35,473 nt of DNA from Terriglobia bacterium (GCA_021324365.1 JAJPJE010000023.1:1-35473), one strand, 5' to 3'. Positions 15,539 through 23,608 are shown, counted from the stretch's first letter. Program-made: numbers and translations. Notes: a model not told the origin generated them from the sequence alone.

Positions 15539-15554
15539 TGAGCACTATTGCTCA
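15539..15554. promoter_or_regulatory. Crp/Fnr-like operator, perfect TGAGCA-N4-TGCTCA
   Basis: A perfect palindrome (spacer CTAT), 48 nt after the second Crp/Fnr gene. TAGTTT (15576-15581, 3 of 6) starts 29.5 bp from the centre. The downstream genes are the small ORF at 15636 and the HTH protein at 15892. Confidence 0.65.
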
Positions 15555-15635
15555 GAAGCTTCGAGTTCCAACTGCTAGTTTGGGACATATAGCCGCGTAA
15601 GATCGCCTGGAGATAGGGAACCGGCCGGAGGTTAG

Positions 15636-15878
15636 ATGTCTGCACTTTTCAGTTTTCAAGTCAGCACGCTCTGGCAAGAGTGTTGTCGCAGGATGAACGT
15701 CAGGAGAACCAATCGCGAACGCGCAGGCGATCAGTCGCCATCCCGTGAACCAACTACTGAGCGCCTTCAGGAGGAAGAAGCTTGGTCACGAATGGATGAC
15801 GACGGAGCTCCGACGACCACAGCACCGGGCCGTAAGGGTACTTGGAGACAATCGATGGTTTCACGAAATAAGAAATAA
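15636..15878 (+). CDS. Small polar ORF, uncertain
   Basis: This 80-residue ORF starts 82 nt after a perfect operator and has GGAGG 4 nt before its ATG. The product is polar and of low complexity (charged residues, Thr, Pro), with no recognised domain. Another frame (15745-16116) overlaps it and runs into the HTH gene at 15892, so one of the two is not coding or the region is a leader. I keep it because of the operator and ribosome site, at low confidence. Confidence 0.35.
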   Translation: MSALFSFQVSTLWQECCRRMNVRRTNRERAGDQSPSREPTTERLQEEEAWSRMDDDGAPTTTAPGRKGTWRQSMVSRNKK

Positions 15879-15891
15879 AAGGAGCGGTGGC

Positions 15892-16116
15892 ATGCGTTGC
15901 CATTGGGAAAAACTCGGTGTACTTGGTCCTATTTATCGCTTAGTGAGCCAAGGACTCGACGATCGTGCCATTGCCGATCGGTTGAATATTCCTGAAGAAA
16001 TGGTTCAAGGCTGCATTGCTTGGTTGTTGCGCTTTCTGCCATGCCAAAGCCGTGAAGACCTGGTTCTAAGCATTTCAGCCAAACAAACTGGTAGATGGAT
16101 ATTGGGTGCGGCGTGA
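15892..16116 (+). CDS. LuxR-type HTH small protein
   Basis: This 74-residue protein is centred on LGPIYRLVSQGLDDRAIADR and a following LNIPEEMVQGCIAWLLRFL. The Q/EGLxDxxIAxxLN...VQ pattern is the LuxR/GerE recognition fold, with the usual arginine-rich contact replaced. AAAGGAG lies 7 nt before the ATG at 15892. The same frame is open back to 15745, so a longer form (123 aa, from the ATG at 15745) cannot be excluded. It lacks a receiver. It may be downstream of the perfect operator at 15539. Confidence 0.65.
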   Translation: MRCHWEKLGVLGPIYRLVSQGLDDRAIADRLNIPEEMVQGCIAWLLRFLPCQSREDLVLSISAKQTGRWILGAA

Positions 16117-16265
16117 CTTGCCTCATCAGGCACATGAGCACCTTGCGCGGATTCATGCACTCTGGAATAAAGTTTTCTTCGAGGCTACCTGCCGAACTTT
16201 TCGCGCACCTAACTTGTCAAACCAATATCTTGTTAGTGCCACTACTCATGTGGCGCGTTCAGGTT

Positions 16266-16294
16266 TTCTGATCTAAGTCGGTTCATCTGAAGTT
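16266..16294. repeat. Solo end related to the MITE-like inverted repeat
   Basis: It matches the right arm of the element at 11-252 (224-252) in 23 of 29 bases, including the last eight bases ATCTGAAG plus TT. No partner arm is visible within the preceding 200 nt. It lies upstream of the BON gene, in a 266-bp region without a gene. Confidence 0.45.
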
Positions 16295-16382
16295 CAATCC
16301 CTTAGAAAACGCAGTCGGATCGAAGCGCTGCGGACGACCTCTGTAGGCTCCCTTGGTTCGATCCAGATACAAGGAGAATTCC

Positions 16383-16808
16383 ATGAAAAAAGCTAGACGC
16401 GTGGCAACTTCGATGCTTGTCACCTTTGCATTTGTGGCCGCTGGCGGAGCAATGCTGCGGAGCCAGGCACAGACGCAGTCCTCGGGTACGAGCGGCGAGA
16501 ACATCTCCAGCGCGGACAACACCAAGATGAATGCGCAGGAGCGCGACAAGTACGCGCCAACCGCCGACCAACAAAGAGAGAATCGTTCAGACCGCGATAC
16601 CACGAAGCAGATTCGACAGTCCATCGTGGCCGATAAATCTCTATCGAGCTATGCGCACAACGTCAAAATCATTACTCAGAACGGTGCAGTCACTCTGAAA
16701 GGACCGGTGCGTTCGGACGATGAGAAGCGAGCGATCGAGGCCAAGGCAACCGAAGTCGCGGGCGAAAACAAGGTAACCAGCGAATTGAACATCAAACCGA
16801 AACAATAA
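16383..16808 (+). CDS. BON domain protein, secreted
   Basis: This 141-residue protein has a signal peptide (about 1-28), a Ser/Asp/Asn-rich linker (about 29-75) and a BON domain (about 76-139): TTKQIRQSIVADKSLSSYA, NVKIITQNGAVTLKGPVRSD, IEAKATEVAGENKVTSELNI. BON proteins such as OsmY act in the periplasm or at membranes under osmotic or envelope stress. GGAG lies 8 nt before the ATG. The YflT-like gene follows by 20 nt, so they probably form an operon. Confidence 0.88.
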   Translation: MKKARRVATSMLVTFAFVAAGGAMLRSQAQTQSSGTSGENISSADNTKMNAQERDKYAPTADQQRENRSDRDTTKQIRQSIVADKSLSSYAHNVKIITQNGAVTLKGPVRSDDEKRAIEAKATEVAGENKVTSELNIKPKQ

Positions 16809-16828
16809 AAAAGAAGAAGGAGAATCAC

Positions 16829-17383
16829 ATGGCAGCCTCAAAGACAGCAGTGTTTGGTATTTATCCGAATCGCACAAGCGTAGACGACGCGGTAGACGCG
16901 TTGAAGGACGCCGGTTTTAGGAACTCAGATATTTCCGTGCTCTTTCCCGAGACCACAGGAAGCAAAGATTTTGCTCACGAGAAAAACACCAAGGCTCCGG
17001 AAGGCGCCACGACCGGAGCAGGTACAGGAGCGGTCCTAGGCGGCGGACTGGGCTGGTTGGTTGGTATCGGTGCGCTTGCTATTCCGGGCCTGGGTCCCTT
17101 CATAGCCGCCGGTCCAATTATGGCCGCGCTTGCAGGAGCAGGGGTCGGTGGCGCAGTCGGTGGGCTTACGGGTGCCCTCGTCGGCATGGGAATCCCCGAG
17201 TACGAGGCGAAGCGGTACGAAGGCCGGGTCAAGGACGGCGGCATTCTGCTGTCGGTTCACTCTGACGACTCGCAATGGACGAAGAAGGCAAAAGAAATTC
17301 TGGAACGTACAGGGGCCCAGGATGTGTCTTCGACGGGTGAAGCGAGTGCCAGAAAGAGCACCGATACTCGCGAAGTCGCGTAA
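16829..17383 (+). CDS. YflT/GsP-17M-like protein with glycine-rich membrane hairpin
   Basis: This 184-residue protein begins with a ferredoxin-like GsP17M-type fold (VFGIYPNRTSVDDAVDALKD, about 8-27). Its middle (about 57-112) is a glycine-zipper hydrophobic stretch (GAGTGAVLGGGLGWLVG and following). It ends with RVKDGGILLSVHSDD and a polar tail. Such proteins are annotated as general stress protein 17M or DUF3341-like and probably sit in the inner membrane; the function is unknown. GAAGGAG lies about 8 nt before the ATG. It is cotranscribed with the BON gene. Confidence 0.8.
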   Translation: MAASKTAVFGIYPNRTSVDDAVDALKDAGFRNSDISVLFPETTGSKDFAHEKNTKAPEGATTGAGTGAVLGGGLGWLVGIGALAIPGLGPFIAAGPIMAALAGAGVGGAVGGLTGALVGMGIPEYEAKRYEGRVKDGGILLSVHSDDSQWTKKAKEILERTGAQDVSSTGEASARKSTDTREVA

Positions 17384-17402
17384 ACGGAGTCGCTTACTGC
17401 AC

Positions 17403-17426
17403 GCCCCGGCAAAGTACGGCCGGGGC
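17403..17426 (+). terminator. Stem-loop between stress genes
   Basis: GCCCCGG (17403-17409) pairs with CCGGGGC (17420-17426) across a 10-nt loop, 20 nt after the YflT-like stop, followed by TTCTCT. The weak T-tract suggests an attenuator or mRNA-stabilising hairpin rather than a full terminator. Confidence 0.4.
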
Positions 17427-17486
17427 TTCTCTGGGGCACACCCGCCATTCACAACTATTCGGATTAAAAGGAAAAAGGAGCACATC

Positions 17487-17744
17487 ATGCAGGAAAAAGT
17501 TCATAGCGGCGTTGCAGAAGATCGTTTTACGGGAGCGATTGAGTCGCAAACCTCAAAGATTCCAAGTTCCGGATACCTGGCAGCAGCGTTCGGAGCCATT
17601 ACGGCTTCAGCCATTCTGAAGATTGTAGGGAAAGACGATTGGGCGATCTTCGTCGGCCAGTGGCCAGCAGCATTTTTGCTCATGGGCGTTTACAACAAAA
17701 TGGTCAAGCAGCACGGCTCAGACGCTTACAGCAAAGCCGCCTAA
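17487..17744 (+). CDS. Small membrane-associated protein, 85 aa
   Basis: The ATG at 17487 has AAAGGAG 6 nt upstream; a longer frame back to 17130 is in another frame of the YflT gene and is rejected. The protein has two hydrophobic segments (about 29-46 and 52-68) and a polar start and end. The composition matches small conserved proteins that accompany BON/YflT-like stress genes in Acidobacteriota. The family is not named and the function is unknown. Confidence 0.65.
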   Translation: MQEKVHSGVAEDRFTGAIESQTSKIPSSGYLAAAFGAITASAILKIVGKDDWAIFVGQWPAAFLLMGVYNKMVKQHGSDAYSKAA

Positions 17745-17782
17745 AAACAACCATCACCAGTCTCACCCGTCAGTACCAAAAA

Positions 17783-17887
17783 GCCGCGGGTCTTCTTCAG
17801 AAGACGCTCGACGAAGAAAAGCAAACCGATCAGAAGCTAACCAAGCTCTCGATGAAGATCAATATCGAAGCAGAAAAAGCAGCTTAA
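17783..17887 (+). pseudogene. C-terminal remnant of a DUF892 (YciE/YciF) ferritin-like gene
   Basis: The frame from 17783 to the stop at 17885 reads AAGLLQKTLDEEKQTDQKL and continues for 16 residues. That matches the last helix of DUF892 ferritin-like stress proteins (consensus LLQ-TLDEEK-AD-KLTE). No upstream part of the domain is visible between the preceding gene's stop (17744) and this point. The remnant retains its own terminator. It looks like a deletion that fused the upstream gene's end to the tail of this one. Confidence 0.6.
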
Positions 17888-17905
17888 TGCTGCTGCGACT
17901 TTTGA

Positions 17906-17935
17906 CCTCAGGAATTCTTCCTGGGGTTTTCTTCT
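17906..17935 (+). terminator. Rho-independent terminator after the stress cluster
   Basis: CCTCAGGAA (17906-17914) pairs with TTCCTGGGG (17918-17926) through a 3-nt loop with one G-T wobble, followed by TTTTCTTCT. This is a classical terminator 18 nt past the DUF892 remnant. Confidence 0.8.
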
Positions 17936-18034
17936 GGCCGCGTGCTTCCCTCAGTTCGATGACGATGCCACTCTCGAATTCACAGGTTCACCGAAGTGAT
18001 CCGCATTCTACCTACAGGTTCAGGAGAAAAAATC

Positions 18035-18163
18035 ATGTATCACCATATTAAGAAGTTAATGTACGCCGTGAATGTTGGAGAAGCTGATCTACGGTTCAGA
18101 AACATGTTGCTCGAGCAATTTGGTGGAGCAAATCGCGATCGTTTGCAGATTCGTTATCTTTAA
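18035..18163 (+). pseudogene. N-terminal remnant of a manganese catalase gene
   Basis: The ATG at 18035 has GGAG about 9 nt upstream. The 42 codons read MYHHIKKLMYAVNVGEADLR and go on to FRNMLLEQFGGAN. That is the start of Mn-containing catalases (MYHHVKKLMY...DPRFGNMLLEQFGGANGE). After GGAN the frame diverges and stops at 18161-18163, so about 85 percent of the gene is missing. It is intact as a start site but has no catalytic residues. Confidence 0.75.
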
Positions 18164-18476
18164 TAATGCGCATCCATGATTGCTCATGGCATCCTACGTA
18201 ATGATGAGGACCGGCCATGAAACAGAATCAACTGTCCAAAGTAGAAGTCGAACGGTCACAGAAGCTGATAATTGACGCGCGTGAGGCAGGATATAGGTTT
18301 ATGAAAACGGAACTAGTTCTGGCTCGGACCTTCATCGAAGTTGCGCTAACGTATCACGATCCCGTGAGAATCGACCACAACTTCGATGACGCTCGGAAAG
18401 CGCTCATGGCGGTCGAACGTTTTGCTCAGCGACTAGACCTTCAAGATTGGCAAATTCGGGAGATCTCCTCTGAAGC

Positions 18477-18919
<443 letters not shown>

Positions 18920-19093
18920 GGCAATCACATTATGGCGCAACTCACCCCGTCAGTTCCAGAGGTGGCGTTTCAATGAATACGTTCTCACGAGACTGTCGTG
19001 TGGCATTCGCAGTACTTGGCGCGTGTTGGCGCTGGCTAACGCTGTATCTGCGTGTCATCATGGGGTCGAGTATCAACTCAACGAAGCCCCTGT

Positions 19094-19149
19094 GCCGCGC
19101 TTACGCCCAGCGCGTATCGAACGCCGCCCGGGGGCTTTGCTTTCAAGCG
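19094..19149. repeat. 55-bp dispersed repeat, copy 1
   Basis: It matches 20168-20221 over about 55 bp with roughly five differences and two one-base gaps (core GCGCGTATCGAACGCCG). It can fold a GC-rich stem followed by TTTGCTT. Both copies lie upstream of an HTH paralogue on the minus strand. The whole of 18920-19368 otherwise shows no supported gene. Confidence 0.6.
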
Positions 19150-19368
19150 TTGCTGCATTCTAGTTTGGTTTGCGGACGGAGAAAACTTCCCGAATCAACT
19201 GACCGCGAAGTCTCTCTTCCCGAAGCGCGGCTATCGCAAGGCGAAGGGATGCACCATTCACGGCGAGATTTCTGTTCAGCCTCGCATGTTCACAGACAAG
19301 TCTGTGTAGTCGGAGGCCATTGTCTTTCAATCGCACAACAACAGCGTGCATGTAATGACCGCCCACAA

Positions 19369-19779
19369 CTAAGATTTTCCGCTGGTGACCATGCTTTGAT
19401 GTAGCGCAACGATGTTCGCTGCCAGCCGCATCCGAGCCTCGTGGTGGGCAACAAGCAATTGGCGGTTACGGTCCCGCAACTCTTGGTGCTCTCTGATCGC
19501 CTGACGGACGCGGACGCATGTTTCAGAGGCTTGGGTACCTCGGCGTGCGAAGTTTTCGGTACTGTGTTTCTTCGCCTCAGTCGTCGGCGTGGAACGCAAC
19601 CAAGCATCTATTTCGTCGGAGATCGCGATCACTGAACTCCGAGATTTTGCGCGGGGACGACGCACCGGCAGTCCCAAATCTCGCTCCCAGCGTTGCGCCG
19701 TACGGATGCCACGCCCGAGATAATGGGCAAGTTCTTTCCAAGAGTTAAGGACGTTACCGGAAGTCGGTATGAGACTCAC
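19369..19779 (-). CDS. HTH protein, paralogue of the gene at 18659
   Basis: The start is a GTG at 19779 with GGAGAA 5 nt upstream. This 136-residue protein has an HTH domain (about 13-66; SWKELAHYLGRGIRTAQRWE, RDLGLPVRRPRAKSRSSV, DEIDAWL) followed by a helical tail (about 88-136; coiled-coil-like VRQAIREHQELRDRNRQL). The tail probably mediates dimerisation. The DNA target is unknown. A small ORF at 19822 precedes it by 42 nt and may be in the same transcript. Confidence 0.75.
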   Translation of the reverse strand: MSLIPTSGNVLNSWKELAHYLGRGIRTAQRWERDLGLPVRRPRAKSRSSVIAISDEIDAWLRSTPTTEAKKHSTENFARRGTQASETCVRVRQAIREHQELRDRNRQLLVAHHEARMRLAANIVALHQSMVTSGKS

Positions 19780-19821
19780 AAGCTTCTCCCTTGGCGGGAG
19801 AAGCCAGCCGTTCTTTGCGGT

Positions 19822-19947
19822 TTAGACGGCTCTCGCTACTGCGATTAAATCCTCATTAAGTGCTTTTTGCAAGATAATCCCGATACCATCAACAATCGCT
19901 CGGAGGAGTGTGCTTGAGCTAAGGCGGCTCACCAACCAATCGTCCAT
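19822..19947 (-). CDS. Small ORF, 41 aa
   Basis: ATG 19947 is preceded by GGAGGGG at about 8 nt. The product (MDDWLVSRLSSSTLLRAIVD onward) is one amphipathic helix, possibly a small leader or membrane-interacting peptide. It stops 42 nt before the HTH paralogue. I cannot assign a function, and it could be spurious. Confidence 0.35.
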   Translation of the reverse strand: MDDWLVSRLSSSTLLRAIVDGIGIILQKALNEDLIAVARAV

Positions 19948-20167
19948 TCCGTCTGCCCCTCCCCCAAGAGTACAGACGGAACTGGAATGCGCGCCCACAG
20001 AACCTTAATCACTGCGGCGCGGTGTGGATGGAGTATGTTGCCGATTATCAAATCCAAGTGAACGCCAAGGTGCGACATTACTCCCAATCAAATCCCATTT
20101 GCACCCATCTGACGTTGCACTCGGCGCATCCCACCAAAAGCCTATAGGCTCAGGCCCTTGGCCCCCG

Positions 20168-20221
20168 GCCGCGCTTGCGCCCGGCGCGTATCGAACGCCG
20201 TCGGGGGCTTTGCTTCAAGCC
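20168..20221. repeat. 55-bp dispersed repeat, copy 2
   Basis: Second copy of the repeat at 19094-19149, with the shared core GCGCGTATCGAACGCCG. It can form a stem with GCCCCCG and CGGGGGC ends, followed by TTTGCTT. Confidence 0.6.
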
Positions 20222-20272
20222 GTATCTCAAATTGAGGCAGATTGTGCGAGACTCGAAGCGTCCGAAAAGATG

Positions 20273-20575
20273 AAAGTTCGAAAATCGTCTGCTAGGGCCG
20301 ACCATTCGTTCTAAAACGACCTCATGTTGCTGAAAACGTTAGTTCAAAAATCTGATCACAAGTCAGCAAAGTTCTAAAATCGTCCTCCAGCCCCGACCAA
20401 TAAGATCTCCCATCCTCAGGCGGTTTCATTGCGCGAACAACCCGAAACTGCCGACCGCGAGCAGCCCAAGGGTGAAGCGCAGTCGCGCAGCGAATGCGCA
20501 AGAAAACGAATGCGAGGGGACGCAAGTTCCTGAGAACGAGCGCGTTCGGCAGTTCAAATCTGCCCGTCCCGACCA
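20273..20575. repeat. Three tRNA-3'-end-like sequences
   Basis: At 20273-20304, 20368-20399 and 20547-20575 the sequence resembles a T-arm followed by an acceptor strand and CCA. The third reads GGCAG-TTCAAAT-CTGCC (a perfect T-arm) and CGTCCCGA-CCA. The first two share 26 of 32 bases but have weak T-arms. No matching 5' tRNA half is present at the right distance, so these are fragments, like attachment-site leftovers. A proline-tRNA-type end (CCCGACCA) is the closest guess. Confidence 0.45.
20392..20470. repeat. 79-bp direct repeat, copy 1
   Basis: Identical over 79 bp to 20568-20646, beginning CCCGACCAATAAGATCTCCC. The period is 176 bp, and weaker similarity continues for about 25 bp beyond it. 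It starts in the CCA end of a tRNA-like fragment. Confidence 0.85.
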
Positions 20576-20646
20576 ATAAGATCTCCCATCCTCAGGCGGT
20601 TTCATTGCGCGAACAACCCGAAACTGCCGACCGCGAGCAGCCCAAG
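20568..20646. repeat. 79-bp direct repeat, copy 2
   Basis: Second copy of the repeat at 20392-20470, again starting at a tRNA-like CCA end. Confidence 0.85.
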
Positions 20647-20763
20647 AGTTAAGTGCAATCGCGCCCGAATTTCAGCTTTCGGGCAAGAAAAAGCCGCCAA
20701 TTCTTTGTTGAGTTCTAGTCCTCTCTTCTGATCTGCGTCCGTCTCAACTTTCGAGGACTTGCT

Positions 20764-21429
20764 TCAGCGTCGAGATGCGACAACTATCTCCGATGTGATT
20801 CCGAAGGAGACTACGGTTTTATGGTGTTCGATCGACCATTGATCGCTCGCCAACACGGATTGCAAATCCACCGGGCGACAGCCGCCCACCAATGCAGGTT
20901 TGTACGTCCAAACCCGTTCCCACAGAGCCGTGACAACTCTGGACAAGCCTGACATGCCCGGCGCCGAACTCACCAGGCACAGTGTTCCTCGCTCATTCAG
21001 AACGCGATGAGCCTCGACAAGAATTGCTGCTGCGTATTCGGGAGAGAGCAGGTCAAAGACATAGTTCGACACCAAGTGATCGAACTGCCCATCTCTTTCG
21101 GGCAGGCGAGCGGAGCCGTCGCTAAGTTTGACAATTGTGCGCTCTCCCCATTTAGACAGCCTTTGAGTTGCGAGTCTAGTCATGACCGGACTTACATCGA
21201 GGCCGACATAACGGCAGTCCGGCGAAACAACTCTCATTATCCTGTCGGCGAAGGCACCCGTTCCGCAGCCAAACTCCAGAATGGATTTTGCAGAGTGGAA
21301 CGCCGCGAGGCCCATTAGTTCCCGGATTGCGCTTCCTTCATAAAGGATCTGCCAGTCCTGAAAACGGCCTATCCGATCGTATACGTGACCTGCCTCTTGA
21401 GGCGTGAGGAATTGTCCAGAGCTAAACAC
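20764..21429 (-). CDS. Class I SAM-dependent methyltransferase
   Basis: This 221-residue protein has motif I ILEFGCGTGAFADRI (about 50-64), an acidic strand-2 end YVGLDVSP (about 73-80), a motif near FDHLVSNYVFDLLSP, and a short GTLCLVSSAPG strand-5 region. Substrate class is not evident. The start is a GTG at 21429 without a good ribosome site; no better upstream start is seen. It stands alone between the repeat region and the DUF4412-like gene. Confidence 0.78.
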   Translation of the reverse strand: MFSSGQFLTPQEAGHVYDRIGRFQDWQILYEGSAIRELMGLAAFHSAKSILEFGCGTGAFADRIMRVVSPDCRYVGLDVSPVMTRLATQRLSKWGERTIVKLSDGSARLPERDGQFDHLVSNYVFDLLSPEYAAAILVEAHRVLNERGTLCLVSSAPGMSGLSRVVTALWERVWTYKPALVGGCRPVDLQSVLASDQWSIEHHKTVVSFGITSEIVVASRR

Positions 21430-21577
21430 GCTGGAATTCTAGTGCTGCCCACTGCTTGCGAAAACCTCTTTCCAGGAGACACGTATCGTGCGGCGACTGC
21501 GGGCATATCGCAATGGCTCGAGCAGGGCTACGGCTTCGCTCGCTCGCCAAGAAACAATAAGAAATCAAGAAAGAACC

Positions 21578-21600
21578 GGGGCAGCCTTAGCGGCGGCCCC
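21578..21600 (-). terminator. Rho-independent terminator after the DUF4412-like gene
   Basis: GGGGCAGCC (21578-21586) pairs with GGCGGCCCC (21592-21600) with one internal mismatch and a 5-nt loop. On the minus strand it is followed by GGTTCTTTCTTGATTTC. It starts 10 nt past the gene's stop. Confidence 0.65.
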
Positions 21601-21609
21601 CGTTATGAC

Positions 21610-22806
21610 CTATTGCTGCTGCTGCATATTCTTCTGAATGTCTGCCTGCACTTTGGTGTAACCGGCGGGCACATCGAAGCGTGAGGAATCGAGTTTCGCG
21701 GACGAATATTTCGTCATCTCGGTCGTCGTTTCCATCAGCACTGCAAATTTCTGGTTGGCAGCTCCCTGCGCTTGATTCTGCGCCTGCGACTGCTGCTGAT
21801 CCTGTTGAGGTTGTTTCTTCTTGTGGTGGAAACCTCCGAAACCGCCAAGGCTGGTGGCCACATTGCCAAAACTTCCCATGTGGCTGCCGATATTGCTTTC
21901 CGCCTTATAAGCTGCGTCGTTTGCAGCGGTATTGGCAGCATTGTCGGCTGCTTTGCCGGCTAGATCGCCCGCACTGGGACCGTTCGAAGGCGGCAGAGGA
22001 GCCTCCGATGCCGAGGGTAATGGGCTACCGTCCGCAGTGGTTCCCATCCGCATCGTCTGCGAAACGGGCACTCCTTGCAGCTTGGACATCTCCTTGACCA
22101 TGTCCGACATGCCCGACATCATACCGGGCTGCATCGAAGGCATCGCGGATCGGAACTGCGGCAGCACACCGGCCATCATTTCTCCCATCTTGGCGGCAAA
22201 GCGTTCGTTGAATTCTTTTACTTCCTGATAGCCAGGAATTTCAGGCGCCATCCACATGTCGTTTGCGAGAGCGATGTTTCCTGTCTGGCCGCTCTGCTTG
22301 TCCTTTGCCTCCATGGTCATTTTCAGGATCGACTGTTTCGCTTCGAGTCCGGCCACGTCTTTGGTCGCGCCGGTATTGGTAACTTTGACATCGAATTTGA
22401 GATCCGGAGGCGGCGTATTGTTCTGCGGTTGCGCAGGCTGTTTTGCCGCCTGTTCCTGCTGGGCTTTCTTCAGGCCCTGTTCCATTGCTTGCTTCATTTC
22501 CTGGAAGGTAACGACCGTATAGGTGTGCTTGTCTGGATAGATCTCGGTAATGGTCTCCTTGTCCAGATCGATAATCTGCGTATTGTCGGGGCTGATACGA
22601 GCCATGCGGTTGCCCTTTACCAGCACGGTGGAAGTAATTGGATCGGTGATGCCGCGTGCCTGCTTGCTGAACGCTCCCGCGAATTTTGCCAGGCTTACAA
22701 TGGACCCGCCGGTGATTCTGCTGGTTTCGTCGTACTGAAAGTCAGCGAAGGCTGCACCAGACATCGCGAGACACAGCCCCATTACAAATGTGCTCCGAAA
22801 AGTCAT
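21610..22806 (-). CDS. Secreted DUF4412-like protein
   Basis: This 398-residue protein has a signal peptide (1-21, ending AFA). The mature N-terminal half (about 25-200) matches the DUF4412/LolA-like pattern (VLVKGNRMARISPDNTQIID, then TITEIYPDKHTYTVVTFQEM), proteins thought to carry or bind lipids or lipoproteins. The middle is Met/Pro/Gly-rich, and the end is a Gln-rich low-complexity stretch with a final QKFAVLMETTTEMT block. ATG 22806 is preceded by GGGGAG at 7 nt; an in-frame start at 22821 is less likely. The function is unknown. Confidence 0.72.
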   Translation of the reverse strand: MTFRSTFVMGLCLAMSGAAFADFQYDETSRITGGSIVSLAKFAGAFSKQARGITDPITSTVLVKGNRMARISPDNTQIIDLDKETITEIYPDKHTYTVVTFQEMKQAMEQGLKKAQQEQAAKQPAQPQNNTPPPDLKFDVKVTNTGATKDVAGLEAKQSILKMTMEAKDKQSGQTGNIALANDMWMAPEIPGYQEVKEFNERFAAKMGEMMAGVLPQFRSAMPSMQPGMMSGMSDMVKEMSKLQGVPVSQTMRMGTTADGSPLPSASEAPLPPSNGPSAGDLAGKAADNAANTAANDAAYKAESNIGSHMGSFGNVATSLGGFGGFHHKKKQPQQDQQQSQAQNQAQGAANQKFAVLMETTTEMTKYSSAKLDSSRFDVPAGYTKVQADIQKNMQQQQ

Positions 22807-23228
22807 GGATGATCTCCCCACAGTAGATTCGATTTTTCAGAAACGGTTCTACGAGCTTGCCGAAGGGTAATGGCGTAAATTCTACGGCTGAGTTACAGCA
22901 GCCGCACAAATTTATTCCTGCTACATTCCCGGCATCGATTTCACGCCCCTAAGCTAGTGAACAAAACGTGGTGAACGTTACAAACCTTCGCAAAAATCTG
23001 CTACCGCGGGTAAGGACGGGCTCTCGAATCGGCAATCATTCTCAGCCTTGTTTCGGTGGAGCGCCAATCAAACGGGCGGTTGTTTTGAAAGGGCCTCCTA
23101 GTGCTGCGAGCTGAGCCAACGTTTCGCGGAGGATGACATTTGTCATGGTGTGTTAATGACGCTGTACACTGTCTGGCCTGTGATGTCCACAGCGAAGATG
23201 CAGTTCACAAACCTTGTGAGGAGTGAGA
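22807..23228. other. Divergent intergenic region, no supported gene
   Basis: Between the DUF4412-like gene (minus) and the secreted TGTWKG protein (plus) I see no coding sequence, stem-loop or repeat that I can defend. Both genes presumably take their promoters from it. Confidence 0.6.
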
Positions 23229-23591
23229 ATGAGGAAAACAACTATCTTGGGTCTGCTCTGCATGCTGATTTTTGCCGGGTTGTGTCTCGCCGAGGAAGCG
23301 ACCGGTACCTGGAAGGGATCTTCGAATGAAGGAGACTGGGTTTTCAAGCTGAAATCCGAAGCAGGCAAAGTAACCGGAAACACCTACAGCATGGAAGGCA
23401 AGGAACTCCCAATTAAGGACGGCAAATTGGAAGGGAATAACATCTCTTTTGCCTTCGATACGGAGTGGCAGGGCCAACCGATTGGCCTGGTCTGCAAAGG
23501 GACCGTCAAGGGAGATTCGATGGCCCTCCACGTAGAGACGGACAATGGGGCCTGGGGAACGGATCTGGACTTGAAGCGCTCAGACAAATAG
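23229..23591 (+). CDS. Small secreted protein of the TGTWKG type
   Basis: This 120-residue protein has a signal peptide (1-21, ending CLA) and a small beta-rich mature part opening with TGTWKGSSNEGDWVFKLKSE. It later has GKELPIKDGKLEGNNISFAF and ends with TDLDLKR. This pattern is common in Acidobacteriota and Planctomycetes; its function is unknown. GAGGAG lies 5-6 nt before ATG 23229 (an in-frame GTG is at 23223). A possible terminator follows. Confidence 0.75.
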   Translation: MRKTTILGLLCMLIFAGLCLAEEATGTWKGSSNEGDWVFKLKSEAGKVTGNTYSMEGKELPIKDGKLEGNNISFAFDTEWQGQPIGLVCKGTVKGDSMALHVETDNGAWGTDLDLKRSDK

Positions 23592-23608
23592 ATCAGCAAC
23601 ACTCCACA

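Larger units (their letters stand above)
19948..20763. other. Low-coding region with repeats
   Basis: Between the small ORF and the methyltransferase I see no supported protein gene. The region holds the dispersed repeat copy 2, three tRNA-3'-end-like sequences and a 79-bp direct repeat pair. A minus-strand frame at 20322-20576 (MVGTGRFELPN...) is an antisense reading of tRNA-like sequence, not a protein. Confidence 0.6.

Noticed and set aside
18174-18189. Perfect palindrome CCATGA-N4-TCATGG before the gene at 18217
   Set aside because: Same spacing as the operators but different bases, and it would place the -10 over the start codon.
20322-20576. Minus-strand ORF starting MVGTGRFELPN
   Set aside because: The GRFELP-type start is the well-known antisense translation of a tRNA T-arm, and the region is tRNA-like fragments plus repeats.
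22075-22812. 245-codon plus-strand ORF
   Set aside because: Shadow of the DUF4412-like gene; low-complexity His/Arg composition.
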